A stretch of DNA of 47,975 nt from Solirubrobacterales bacterium (GCA_019239445.1 JAFAZV010000082.1:1-47975); one strand, 5' to 3'. Numbered from the stretch's first letter, positions 8,134-17,714 are shown. Program-made: numbers and translations. Notes: a model not told the origin generated them from the letters alone.

Positions 8134-9547
8134 GGTGTCGGCAAGGGACGAGCGGCGGCGAGTCCTCATCGCCGGTGGCGGCGTGGCCGCCCTCGAGACG
8201 TTGCTCGCGCTCCGCGAGCTAGCGGGACGGCGGGTTCGGCTAATGCTGCTCTCTCCGGAGCGTGAGTTCCTCCTGCGAGCGGTAACGGTCGCGGAAGCGT
8301 TCGAACGCGCGGAAGCCCGCTCCTACGATCTAGAAGACATCGTCGGCGGCGACGAGCACGGCCAGCTGGTGCGTGATTCGCTCCGGGGAGTCGATCCGAG
8401 CGCCCGCATCGCGATCACATCGACGGGCGGGCGAATCGGCTATGACGTGCTGGTGGTGGCGATCGGTGCGATCACGCGCCGGCCGCTGGCCGGCACGCTG
8501 ACGTTTTGCGGGCGGGACGACGTTCCGGCGCTGCGTCGGCTGCTGGATGATCTCGCTGCGGGCATCGCTCGGTCAGTTGCGTTCGCGCTGCCATCCGAGC
8601 GGATGTGGCCGTTGCCGGCTTACGAGCTCGCGCTGATGACTGCGGCCTACGTGCGAGAGCAAGGCGCGACCGCCGAAGTGTGGCTGCTGACACCCGAAGA
8701 GGAGCCGCTCGAGCTCTTCGGTCCGTCCGCGTCACGCGCGATCGAGGCGATGCTGAAGGAGCACGGAGTGCGCCTGCGAACCTCCTCGGCGCCGGCGCGC
8801 GTCCGCGGTCGCGCCCTGGCGCTGGCGGGAGGCGGCGAACTCTATGTCGATCGCGTGGTCACGCTGCCTCAGCTGGAGGCGCCACGCCTACCGGGGCTGC
8901 CGCATGACGCCCATGGGTTCGTGCCGGTCGACGCGCACGGGCGGGTGCGCGGACTCGACGGCGTCTATGCCGCGGGCGACGTGACCGCCTTCCCGCTCAA
9001 GCAAGGTGGCCTCGCGGCCCAGCAGGCGGACTGCGTCGCCGAGGCGATTGCCGCCGACCTTGGCGCTCCAGTGACGCCGTCTCCCTTCAAGCCCGTGCTG
9101 CGTGGGCTGCTCATGACCGGTGGCGCGCCGCTGTACCTGCGGGCCGAGCCTCAACGCCTGCCGCGCCGAACCACCGTCGCGAACGAGGCGATCCCGCTTC
9201 ACCGGAGCGTCCGCGAGCCCTCGGCGGCCAGCGACCAGCCGCTGTGGTGGCCGCCGGCGAAGCTCGCCGGCCGCTACCTGGCGCCGTTCCTGGCCACCGC
9301 GCGCCCGCAGCCGCTGAGCTCACAGCTGCTCGCCGACCGCGTGGCGGTGCCGGGCCGCTCGGCCTCGGAGTCCGAGTTTGCTGACGCGCTCGAGCTCGCG
9401 TTGCTGCTCGCGGACTGTGACGCGCGGTGGGGGGATTACGCTGCGGCGCTGGACGCGCTGGACGCCGCCGAGGCGCTTCAAGGTGCGCTGCCACCTAGTT
9501 ACGAGGCCAAGCGGCGCGACTGGCTTGCTGCGGAACGAGCTCCGTAG
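8084..9547 (+). CDS. FAD/NAD(P)-binding pyridine nucleotide-disulfide oxidoreductase (NDH-2/SQR-like)
   Basis: RRVLIAGGGVAALETLLALRELAGRRVRLMLLSPE ... GVYAAGDVTAFPLKQGGLAAQQADCVAEAIA. A GTG at 8135 just after the usp stop is an alternative start. Confidence 0.85.
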   Translation: MLMPDTRPGRALAQTSEVSARDERRRVLIAGGGVAALETLLALRELAGRRVRLMLLSPEREFLLRAVTVAEAFERAEARSYDLEDIVGGDEHGQLVRDSLRGVDPSARIAITSTGGRIGYDVLVVAIGAITRRPLAGTLTFCGRDDVPALRRLLDDLAAGIARSVAFALPSERMWPLPAYELALMTAAYVREQGATAEVWLLTPEEEPLELFGPSASRAIEAMLKEHGVRLRTSSAPARVRGRALALAGGGELYVDRVVTLPQLEAPRLPGLPHDAHGFVPVDAHGRVRGLDGVYAAGDVTAFPLKQGGLAAQQADCVAEAIAADLGAPVTPSPFKPVLRGLLMTGGAPLYLRAEPQRLPRRTTVANEAIPLHRSVREPSAASDQPLWWPPAKLAGRYLAPFLATARPQPLSSQLLADRVAVPGRSASESEFADALELALLLADCDARWGDYAAALDALDAAEALQGALPPSYEAKRRDWLAAERAP

Positions 9548-9551
9548 GTGA

Positions 9552-10694
9552 TCAGGGCGACGCTTCGCGAACCTGGCGGCTGAGGAGCGAGGCGCCGGCC
9601 GCGCTTGCGCCCAGGCTGATCAGCGCGGCCGCGATGATCGCGCCGGCCTGGGCGGAGGAGAGGAGGCCCTCGCTCAGGCCGAGCGTCACGACCGCCGACG
9701 GTACCCCCAGCTGAGCGCTGGCCAGAAGACCCGCTCCTGGAGACTGCCTCGCCGCGATCGCGACAAGGAGATGAACGACGAGAGTCAGCGACGCAAGTGC
9801 GAGGGCGAGGGCAACCATGCTCGGGTGGGTGAAAACGCCGCGGAGGTCGAGCCGGGCGCCGAGGACGACGAAGAACAGCGGGACGAAGAAGCCGCCGGCC
9901 ATCCCCAGCACCTCAGTCGAGAGCCGCTTCGGGCCGCCGATCGCGGCGACCATCAGGCCGGCGCCGAAGCCTGCGATCAGCACGCTGGCGCCCGTGCGGC
10001 GCGCGATCCACGCAAGTCCGAAGAGCACGATCAGGGCCAGGCGTAGATCGATCGCCCAGCCCCGCTGCTTGCCCGTCCGCCGCAGTCGCCGGACAGCGTC
10101 GGCGTCTCGGGTTCGGCGAGCGGCCACGTAGACGGCCAGGAGGGCGACGGCGACGAGCGCGCTGCCCGCCAGCGCCTCGCCGGCCTTGACGGGACGCAAC
10201 ACGAACGGGATAGCAACCGTTGCCGCTATGTCCGCCACGGTCACCTGGGCGACCACGCTGAGGACCTCTTGGCCGCGGAGGCGGCGCTCCTGGACGATCG
10301 GGAGGACGACGGCGGCGGATCCGGAGGCGATCAGCAGCGCGTAGATCGCCGGATGTCCGACGCCGTGGATCTGCGCGACGAGGAACCCGGCGCCAATCGC
10401 AAGCCCGGCGACTGCGAGCGCGCAAGACGCACCATGCGGCAACGCCGTGCGCACGCTCGCGTCGCGCAGGGGGACGTTCATGCCGGCGCTCAGCATCAGC
10501 ATTGCGAACCCGACGTCGCTGAAGAACGACAGCGTCGGGTTCGCGGTGTGGATCAGATTGAAACCGGTGCGGCCGATGACGATGCCGGCGAGGATCTCGC
10601 CCACCACCGCCGGCACGGCGCCACTCCCAAACGACGACAGCAGCGGCCCAGCGAGGCCACAGATGCCGATCAGCGCGAGCGTGCCGAAACTCAT
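9552..10694 (-). CDS. Cation:proton antiporter (CPA2/Kef type)
   Basis: Polytopic; VVGEILAGIVIGRTGFNLI ... FSDVGFAMLMLSAGMNV ... FFVPLFFVVLGARLDLR. Confidence 0.88.
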   Translation of the reverse strand: MSFGTLALIGICGLAGPLLSSFGSGAVPAVVGEILAGIVIGRTGFNLIHTANPTLSFFSDVGFAMLMLSAGMNVPLRDASVRTALPHGASCALAVAGLAIGAGFLVAQIHGVGHPAIYALLIASGSAAVVLPIVQERRLRGQEVLSVVAQVTVADIAATVAIPFVLRPVKAGEALAGSALVAVALLAVYVAARRTRDADAVRRLRRTGKQRGWAIDLRLALIVLFGLAWIARRTGASVLIAGFGAGLMVAAIGGPKRLSTEVLGMAGGFFVPLFFVVLGARLDLRGVFTHPSMVALALALASLTLVVHLLVAIAARQSPGAGLLASAQLGVPSAVVTLGLSEGLLSSAQAGAIIAAALISLGASAAGASLLSRQVREASP

Positions 10695-10758
10695 GGCACG
10701 TCCCGAACGCGTCGAGTCCTAGCGCATCGTCAGCGTGGCCACATGACTTCGCGCCGAG

Positions 10759-12129
10759 TCAGCCGCCTACTCGGATCATCTTCTTGTTCACGAACTCGTC
10801 CGCGCCGAAGCGCCCCAGCTCCCGCCCGAAGCCTGAGCGCTTGACGCCACCGAATGGCAGCTCGGCGCCCTCGGCTCCGACGGCATTGATGAACACCATG
10901 CCGGCCTCGATGCGATCAGCGACGCGGAGCGCCTGCTCGCGATCGTTCGTCATCACGTAGGAGCCCAGGCCGAAAGGCGTGTCGTTGGCGAGCTCGATCG
11001 CCTCGTCCTCCGAACCGACCCGATACACCGAGGCAACCGGGCCGAAGAACTCCTCGCGGTACGCGTCGTTGTCGGGGCTGATCCCGGTCAACACCGTGGT
11101 GGCGAAGAAATTGCCCTCACGTTCGCCGCCGGCGATCAGCTCGGCGCCCTGATCGATGGCGCGCCGCACCTGATCGGCGAGGCGCTCGGTGGCCGTCGAG
11201 GACGAGAGGGGGCCGATCGTCGTGTCGGGCGAGCTTGGGTCGCTCGGCTTCACTGCAGTCAGCGCGGCGGTGAACTTCTCCAGGAACGGCTGGTAGAGCT
11301 CATCGAGGACGATGAAGCGCTTTGCGGCGTTGCAAGCTTGGCCGGTGTTCTCGAGCCGGGCGCCGACGGCGGCCTCGACGGCAGCATCGAGGTCGTCCGT
11401 GCCGAGCAGGATGAACGGATCCGAGCCACCTAGCTCGAGCACTACTTTCTTCAGGTTTCGACCGGCGACCTCAGCTACCGCCGCGCCGGCGCGCTCTGAG
11501 CCGGTGAGCGACACGGCACGGACGCGCGGATCGGCGATCACGGTCTCGATCTGCTCGTTGGTGGCATAGATGTTGATGTAGGCGTCGGGGGGGAATCCGG
11601 CTTCGTGGAAGATCTGCTCCATCGCTTCGGCCGATTCGGGGCACTGCGGCGCGTGCTTGAGCAGGATCGTGTTGCCGATCACCAGGTTGGGGCCGGCGAA
11701 GCGAGCGACCTGGTAATAGGGGTAGTTCCACGGCATGATCCCGAGCAGGACGCCGAGGGAGCTACGGCGGATGAAGGCTGAGCCTTCGCCGTCGAGGAGC
11801 TCGATCGGCTCATCGGCGAGGAGCTCTTCGCCCCGCTCCGCGTAGAAGTCGTAGATCGCCACGCAGAAGTCGACTTCGCCGAGGGCCTGTTCGATCGGCT
11901 TGCCCATCTCCCGCACGATGATCTCGGCCAGGCGCTGGCGCTGCTCGTTGTACAGCTCGCCGACGCGGTGGATCAGCTGGGCTCGCTCTTTGACCGTCGT
12001 CGTCGCATTCAGCTCGCGATGGGCGGCATCGGCGCGGGCGATGGCGTCTTTCAGCTCGTCGTCGCCGATCGTGGGGTAGGTCTTGACTGTCTCGCCGGTG
12101 GCTGGGTTGATGACTGCGTAGTCGCTCAC
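10759..12129 (-). CDS. Aldehyde dehydrogenase family (succinate-semialdehyde dehydrogenase-like)
   Basis: YAVINPATGETVKTYP; GIMPWNYPYYQVARFAGPNLVIGNTILLKHA; VVLELGGSDPFILL; NTGQACNAAKRFIV; PFGGVKRSGFGRELG. Confidence 0.92.
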   Translation of the reverse strand: MSDYAVINPATGETVKTYPTIGDDELKDAIARADAAHRELNATTTVKERAQLIHRVGELYNEQRQRLAEIIVREMGKPIEQALGEVDFCVAIYDFYAERGEELLADEPIELLDGEGSAFIRRSSLGVLLGIMPWNYPYYQVARFAGPNLVIGNTILLKHAPQCPESAEAMEQIFHEAGFPPDAYINIYATNEQIETVIADPRVRAVSLTGSERAGAAVAEVAGRNLKKVVLELGGSDPFILLGTDDLDAAVEAAVGARLENTGQACNAAKRFIVLDELYQPFLEKFTAALTAVKPSDPSSPDTTIGPLSSSTATERLADQVRRAIDQGAELIAGGEREGNFFATTVLTGISPDNDAYREEFFGPVASVYRVGSEDEAIELANDTPFGLGSYVMTNDREQALRVADRIEAGMVFINAVGAEGAELPFGGVKRSGFGRELGRFGADEFVNKKMIRVGG

Positions 12130-12227
12130 CTGAAATCTCGCTCCCTTGTCGAGGCTTACAGACGTTTGCTGGGGAAGATTGCACATCGGTAAAGGACTCG
12201 CCGCGGACCCGGCGAACGCTCACGCGT

Positions 12228-12914
12228 ATGTCCCGGGACGGCGAAGGCGAGACTCGTTCGGTCTACGTGGTCCAGCGTCACTTCCGCCGTGTGCGGCGCG
12301 GCTATGACCCCGACGAGGTCGACCGCCACCTGCAGCTCGTGAGCGAGTGGTTCCGCGAGAGCCGCGCCGGCGAGCGGGCGCGCAAGCTCGAGGCGCAGCT
12401 TCAGGCGCGCGAACGCGCGGTGGCCGAAAAGGAGGACCGAGCCGAGCAGCTTCTGCAGACCAGTCGCTTGGAGGCCGACGCGATCTTGGAAGGGGCGCGG
12501 CTGCGCGCTCGGGCCGACACCGCTGCCGCTGAGCGAGCGGCCCAAGACGCCGACTCGGCGCTCGAGGCGCAGAAGGCCGAGATCGCGCGTGAAGGGCGGG
12601 CGGCGGCCGCCCAGGTGCTCGCCGAAGCCGAGCGCAAGGCGCAGCAGATCGTCGCCGCGGCCGAAGCTCACGCGGAGCGCGTGACCGGGGAGAGCGAGGA
12701 GCGCCGCGAGCAGGAGCTCGCGAGCGCCAGGACCGCGGCCGAGCATCTGCTGGCGGCGATGCGCGCGGAGGCGGCCGAGGAGGTACGCGCTCTGCGGACG
12801 CAGGCCGAGCTGGAGGTGAGGTCCTACGTGGAGCGCCGGCACCGCGAGGTGGACCGCTTGGTCGATGCGGCGCGCCGTGAGCGTCAGCGTGTCAGCGGTG
12901 ACTCCGACGAATGA
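12228..12914 (+). CDS. DivIVA-like coiled-coil protein
   Basis: HFRRVRRGYDPDEVDRHLQLVSEWF motif followed by a long Ala/Glu/Arg coiled coil. Confidence 0.78.
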   Translation: MSRDGEGETRSVYVVQRHFRRVRRGYDPDEVDRHLQLVSEWFRESRAGERARKLEAQLQARERAVAEKEDRAEQLLQTSRLEADAILEGARLRARADTAAAERAAQDADSALEAQKAEIAREGRAAAAQVLAEAERKAQQIVAAAEAHAERVTGESEERREQELASARTAAEHLLAAMRAEAAEEVRALRTQAELEVRSYVERRHREVDRLVDAARRERQRVSGDSDE

Positions 12915-13033
12915 GTCACCTGGGCGTACGCTCACTCGGCAGACTGGCGCAGTACGAACTCTGACGTTGATCGCGAAGCACACCTCGGGCAAGATCTCGA
13001 CCTTCACGCGGGTGGGCGCTAGGCTGCCGACAG

Positions 13034-13447
13034 ATGCGCTTCGTCCACACGTGCGTCCGGGTCCGGGATCCCGAGGCATCGACCCGCTTCTACGGTCTGC
13101 TCGGCTTCGAACCCCGCGGGCGGCTCAACTTCGAGACGGCGTACAACCTGTACATGGGCCTGCCGGGCGACGGCGACACCTTGGAGCTGACGGTCAACCA
13201 TGACCGTAAGAAGCCGTATGAGCTAGGCGAGGGCTACAACCACATGGCACTCGTCGAGGACGACCTCGACGCACTGCTGGGGACGCTCGAGCGGGAGGGA
13301 GTCAAGCCTGAGAAGCCGCCTTACTCGCCCGGCGGGCGCGAGGACGTGGGACGGATCTGTTTTGTGGCGGATCCCGACGGTTACCGGATCGAGCTCATCG
13401 ACCGCGCCTTCCCGACGCCGCAGGATCCAGCTCCGACCGCAGGATGA
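13034..13447 (+). CDS. VOC/glyoxalase I-like protein (lactoylglutathione lyase family)
   Basis: MRFVHTCVRVRDPEASTRFYGLLGFEPRGRLNFETAYNLYMGLPGDGDTLELTVNH ... GRICFVADPDGYRIELIDR. Confidence 0.88.
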   Translation: MRFVHTCVRVRDPEASTRFYGLLGFEPRGRLNFETAYNLYMGLPGDGDTLELTVNHDRKKPYELGEGYNHMALVEDDLDALLGTLEREGVKPEKPPYSPGGREDVGRICFVADPDGYRIELIDRAFPTPQDPAPTAG

Positions 13448-13536
13448 CGGAGTGTACGCGCCTTTTCCGCGTGACCCGGATGCGCGGGCGCGCGCTGCTG
13501 TTTGTTGCTGTCACACCTCGAGAGGGGAGCATCTAG

Positions 13537-14589
13537 ATGTATGAGAAGGATGGAGAGAGCTACTTCGTCGTAGATAGTCACCTGCACTTCTGGGACGCGA
13601 GCCCGGAGAACTGGGTTCAGGGGCAGGAGCAATACGCCAAGGGTTGGATCGAGTGCTTCCACGCTTACCAGGGACTCGGTCCGGCGGAAACCCACTGGCC
13701 GATCGAGAAGTTCCAGCGCTACAGCGAGGAGGACTTCGTTCGCGACGTGTTCGAGGAGGGACACGTCGACTTCGGCATCTTCCAGTCCACCTACCTGAAG
13801 GCGTGGTACCGCGAGGGGTTCAACACGGCGGAGAAGAACGCGACGCTGGTGGAGAAGCACCCGGACAAGCTGATGCTCAATGGCCGCTTCGATCCGCGCG
13901 AGGGCGAGGCTGGATTGCGCCAGCTCGAGGAGGACGCCAAGCGCTACAACCTCAAGGGCGTCAAGGTCTACACGGCGGAGTGGTACAACGGCTCGCGGGG
14001 CTGGACGCTCAAGGATCCCGAGGCGCATCGCTTCCTCGAGAAGTGCCAAGAGCTTGGGATCAAGAATGTCCACGCCCACAAGGGTCCAACGATCTGGCCG
14101 CTCGACAAGGACGCCTTCGATGTCAAGGACATCGACGTGGCTGCCACGAGCTTCCCTGAGCTCAACTTCATCATTGAGCACGTCGGCCTGCCGCGGATCG
14201 AGGACTTCTGCTTCATGGCCACCCAGGAGCCGAACGTCTACGCGGGTCTGGCCGTCGTGATCGGCGCTCTGATGCACGCGCGGCCGCGCTTCTTCAACAA
14301 GGTCATGGGCGAGCTGCTGTTCTGGGTCGGCGAGGACAAGATGCTGTTCTCGAGCGACTACGCGATCTGGGAGCCGAAGTGGCAGGTCGAGGGCTTCGTC
14401 GACTGGAACTTCCCCCAGGAGTCGGACTACTCCGACTATCCCGAGGTCACCACGGCGACGAAGAAGAAGATCATGGGTCTCAACGCCGCCAAGCTCTACG
14501 ACATCGAGGTGCCGCAGGAGCTGCGCCTGCCGGACGAGGCCGGGGAACCGGCGGCGCGGGACGCCGCGGTGGCTGTCGAGTCGGCATGA
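13537..14589 (+). CDS. Amidohydrolase-family metal-dependent hydrolase (propane-monooxygenase-operon type)
   Basis: VVDSHLHFWD, TIM-barrel motifs (NVHAHKG, IIEHVGLP, MLFSSDYAIW). Gene order with the next two CDSs matches the accessory genes of mim/prm operons as I know them. Confidence 0.82.
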   Translation: MYEKDGESYFVVDSHLHFWDASPENWVQGQEQYAKGWIECFHAYQGLGPAETHWPIEKFQRYSEEDFVRDVFEEGHVDFGIFQSTYLKAWYREGFNTAEKNATLVEKHPDKLMLNGRFDPREGEAGLRQLEEDAKRYNLKGVKVYTAEWYNGSRGWTLKDPEAHRFLEKCQELGIKNVHAHKGPTIWPLDKDAFDVKDIDVAATSFPELNFIIEHVGLPRIEDFCFMATQEPNVYAGLAVVIGALMHARPRFFNKVMGELLFWVGEDKMLFSSDYAIWEPKWQVEGFVDWNFPQESDYSDYPEVTTATKKKIMGLNAAKLYDIEVPQELRLPDEAGEPAARDAAVAVESA

Positions 14590-15341
14590 GCGCCGGCCTG
14601 GCTCGTGTGGCCGGCGCCGACCTTGGCGGGAAGGGCCAGCTCAGCGCGACCCATGTCCTCGACGCGCTCGCCGAGGTTCATGACCCAGAGCTGGATGAGC
14701 CGATAACCGCCCTCGGTTTCGTCGCCTCGTGCGAGGTGACGGCCGAGGGTGCGGTCGCCGTGTCGCTGCGACTGCCTACGCCGCAATGCGCGCCCAACTT
14801 TGCCTTCCTGATGGCAGCCGACGCGCGCGCCGCCGTGAGTCGGCTGCCCGAGGTTCGCGCAGTGTCGATCCGGCTCGAGGACCACTACACCGGCACGGAG
14901 ATCAACGCCGCGCTGCAGCGTGGCGCCGGTTTCTCAGGCGCTTTTCCGGGCGAGACCGACGACGACGGGCTCGACTCGCTACGCGAGCTGTTCCTGCGTA
15001 AGGCGCTGGTGGCGCGTCAGTCGCGGCTGTGCGAGTCGCTGCTCGCGGCCGGCGCGAGCGCCGACGAGGTGACCGGCCGGCGCGTGGCGGATCTCCCCGA
15101 CGTGCCCGACGTCCGGCGCTGCCTCGAGCTGCGGCGGACGCTCGGGCTTCCGGCCGACGGGGACGCGCCGGCGTTCATGCTTCCGGACGGATCGGTTCTG
15201 GGGCCTGAGGATCTGAAGCGATGGCTGCGCACGGCGCGGCTCGTGCGGATGAGCCTCGAGGTTAACGGCGGCATCTGCCGGTCACTGCTGAAAGTCCGCC
15301 ACGGAGTGGTGATCGAGGATCCTGAGGAGGTTGTGAGATGA
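14586..15341 (+). CDS. DUF59/MIP18-type metal-sulfur cluster assembly factor with C-terminal extension
   Basis: VLDALAEVHDPELDEPITALGFVASCEVTAEGAVAVSLRLPTPQCAPNFAFLMAADARAAV; ATGA overlap with the preceding CDS. Confidence 0.82.
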   Translation: MSAGLARVAGADLGGKGQLSATHVLDALAEVHDPELDEPITALGFVASCEVTAEGAVAVSLRLPTPQCAPNFAFLMAADARAAVSRLPEVRAVSIRLEDHYTGTEINAALQRGAGFSGAFPGETDDDGLDSLRELFLRKALVARQSRLCESLLAAGASADEVTGRRVADLPDVPDVRRCLELRRTLGLPADGDAPAFMLPDGSVLGPEDLKRWLRTARLVRMSLEVNGGICRSLLKVRHGVVIEDPEEVVR

Positions 15342-16369
15342 GGGCCGCCAGGCTGCACAGCTACCACGAGGCGCTGAAGCTCGATGAGATCGACGAGCCG
15401 AAGCCGCTCGAGCCCTTGGACGTCGTGGTGCGGATCGGAGCCGCGGGACTCTGCCGGACCGACCTGCACATCCAGGAGGGGCAGTGGGCCGAGAAGTCGG
15501 GCGTGGAGCTGCCGTACACCCCTGGGCACGAGAACGCGGGATGGGTGCACGAGGTTGGCTCAGCGGTAACCAACGTGGAGCCCGGCGACACGGTGATCGT
15601 GCATCCGTACATCTCGTGCGGTCTCTGCGGGCCGTGCCGGCGCGGCGACGACATGCACTGCCTGACCGGCTCGTTTCCGGGAATCGATCGTGACGGCGGG
15701 TTCGCCGACTTCCTGCTCACGTCGGCGCGGTCGGTGGTCAAGCTCGATCCTGTCCTTCAGCCTCAGGACATCGCCGCGCTGGCGGACGCGGGGCTGACCG
15801 CGATCCATGCCGTCAAGAAGGCGATCCCGGTCCTCAGCGCCGGCACTCACGCCGTGGTGATCGGTGCCGGGGGGCTCGGTCACATCGGCATTCAGTGCCT
15901 CAAGGCAATGACTCCCACCAACGTGATCGTCATCGACCCGTCCGAGCCTGCGCTCGCCCTGGCCAAGGAGCTGGGCGCCGATGACGTCGTTCAGGTCGAC
16001 GGGCGGCACGTGGACACGGTCAAGGAGATGACCGATGGTCTCGGCGCCGAGGCGATCATCGACTTCGTCGGTGAGAAAGGAGCGATCGAGGACGGGATCG
16101 CGATGGTTCGCGACGGCGGCTTCTACTACGTCATCGGCTACGGCGAGAACATCAACATTCCGACGATCGACGTGATCTCGCGCGAGATCTCGTTCATCGG
16201 AAACCTCGTCGGCACCTACACGGACCTCGAGGAGCTGATGACGCTGACGGCCCAGGGGAAGGTAAGCTTGCACACGAGCACGTACCCGCTCGACGCGATC
16301 AACGACGCCATGGCGGACCTCGACGGCGGCCGGCTCCAGGGGCGCGGGATCTTGATCCCCGCGACCTAG
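15338..16369 (+). CDS. Zinc-dependent alcohol dehydrogenase (MDR)
   Basis: GLCRTDLHIQEGQW..GHENAGWVHEVG, structural-Zn cysteines CGLCGPCRRGDDMHC, VVIGAGGLGHIGIQCLKA; ATGA overlap with the upstream DUF59 gene. Confidence 0.92.
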   Translation: MRAARLHSYHEALKLDEIDEPKPLEPLDVVVRIGAAGLCRTDLHIQEGQWAEKSGVELPYTPGHENAGWVHEVGSAVTNVEPGDTVIVHPYISCGLCGPCRRGDDMHCLTGSFPGIDRDGGFADFLLTSARSVVKLDPVLQPQDIAALADAGLTAIHAVKKAIPVLSAGTHAVVIGAGGLGHIGIQCLKAMTPTNVIVIDPSEPALALAKELGADDVVQVDGRHVDTVKEMTDGLGAEAIIDFVGEKGAIEDGIAMVRDGGFYYVIGYGENINIPTIDVISREISFIGNLVGTYTDLEELMTLTAQGKVSLHTSTYPLDAINDAMADLDGGRLQGRGILIPAT

Positions 16370-16548
16370 CGCGACCCGCTGCCGCGTCGCGCCGGCGCGC
16401 GGCAAGCGGGAAAAATTCACAGTTATCGGTTGACCGGGTACGGGATGCTCTGCGTAGCGCCGATGCGCGCGCGGGCCGCGAGTCAACCGCTTCGATACCT
16501 GAGGACTTCGGGCCTGCGCGCGCGGCGGCGCACCTGTCACGTGGAACT

Positions 16549-16809
16549 TTGGAGTGGGACGTGATCGACGCCGATCCGAGACTGCAGCAGGGCGCATACA
16601 TCACCGACGGCACAGACCTCTACGAGGTCCTCGGCAGCCGGCGCGGACCCGGTACGCTCGGCGTCTCGACGGTCCGGATCCTGGTCGAGAACTGCCGCAA
16701 CCTGCGAGGGCGCGAATTGCTGCCCGACAAGGTCCGGCGGGGATTCGAGCTTGTCAAGGGCGCGCCTCTGGCCGTGTGTCCCGACCTGGTCGAGGAGATC
16801 GTTTGGTGA
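16549..16809 (+). CDS. Small conserved-looking hypothetical protein
   Basis: Compact ORF (VIDADPRLQQGAYITDGTDLYEVLGSRRGPGTLGVSTVRILVENCRNL...) with start TTG 16549 or GTG 16561. Confidence 0.55.
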   Translation: MEWDVIDADPRLQQGAYITDGTDLYEVLGSRRGPGTLGVSTVRILVENCRNLRGRELLPDKVRRGFELVKGAPLAVCPDLVEEIVW

Positions 16810-16886
16810 AGCCGCCGCACGCCGGCGGCGGGGAATAATGATCAGCCGACGAGTTCCCTTCTCTAAAGAAAGGATGCAGGCTGAGC

Positions 16887-17402
16887 ATGGAGACCTGGGA
16901 TGCCATCACCTCGCGTCGGAACGTCCGTCAATTCGCCGACCGCGCGATCGGCGAAGAGCTGCTCGACCAGATCCTCGAGGCAGGCCGGCGAGCCCCCTCG
17001 TCGCGCAACTGGCAGCCGTGGGACTTCGTCGTCGTCAGCGACCGCGAGCAGTTGCGGGAGTTGTCGAAGGTGTGGCGCGGAGGCGGTCACGTGGCTGACT
17101 CGGCGGCCACCGTCGCGCTCGTGGTGGAGAAGCGCGACGAGCAGCGCCGGCGGGAGACAGCGCAATTCGACCTTGGTCAGGCGACTATGGCGATGATGAT
17201 CGCGGCGGCCGACCACGGCATCGGCAGCGGACACTCGGCGGTCGAGGACCAGGCGAAAGCGCGCGAAGTGCTCGGCCTCCCGGAGGACCGCGAGGTCGCC
17301 TACCTGCTCGACCTCGGCTATCCCGCCGACCGCCCGCTGAAGCCGATCAAGCGGCCTGACCGCCGTGCGTTCGACGAGGTGGTTCACAAGGGGCACTGGT
17401 AG
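16887..17402 (+). CDS. Nitroreductase-family protein
   Basis: METWDAITSRRNVRQFADRAIGEELLDQILEAGRRAPSSRNWQPWDFVVVSDREQL ... LGLPEDREVAYLLDLGYPAD. Confidence 0.9.
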   Translation: METWDAITSRRNVRQFADRAIGEELLDQILEAGRRAPSSRNWQPWDFVVVSDREQLRELSKVWRGGGHVADSAATVALVVEKRDEQRRRETAQFDLGQATMAMMIAAADHGIGSGHSAVEDQAKAREVLGLPEDREVAYLLDLGYPADRPLKPIKRPDRRAFDEVVHKGHW

Positions 17403-17566
17403 TACGGCGCGGATTTGGCGCGGCGCCGGATCTCGGGCGGCGCGCCACGAGCAGACATCGTCGAGCCGCCTGAGAACTCGTCGCTGCGCGGGTGATGAGG
17501 TTCTTGCGCTGAGCGGCTCGCGGGGTGCGGTGAGCGCGCGAGCCTAGTTCGGCCCAATGGTCGGGT

Positions 17567-17714
17567 GATCGGCTCCGCGATCGCCATGACGTTCGTGAGC
17601 GCGCCCGAAACTCGGCGCTCACGAACCGAACGGTACGTCGATGTTTTCGCCGTGGTGCTCGTCAGCGGCTGAGATCGTCGTCGCTCACGAACGTTACGGC
17701 GATCGCCGCCGATC
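17567..17714. repeat. Nested inverted-repeat element in a convergent intergenic region
   Basis: Left arm 17567-17601 (gatcggctccgcgatcgccatgacgttcgtgagcg) is inverted-complementary to right arm 17682-17714 (cgctcacgaacgttacggcgatcgccgccgatc). A third inverted copy cgctcacgaac lies at 17616-17626. Confidence 0.8.
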
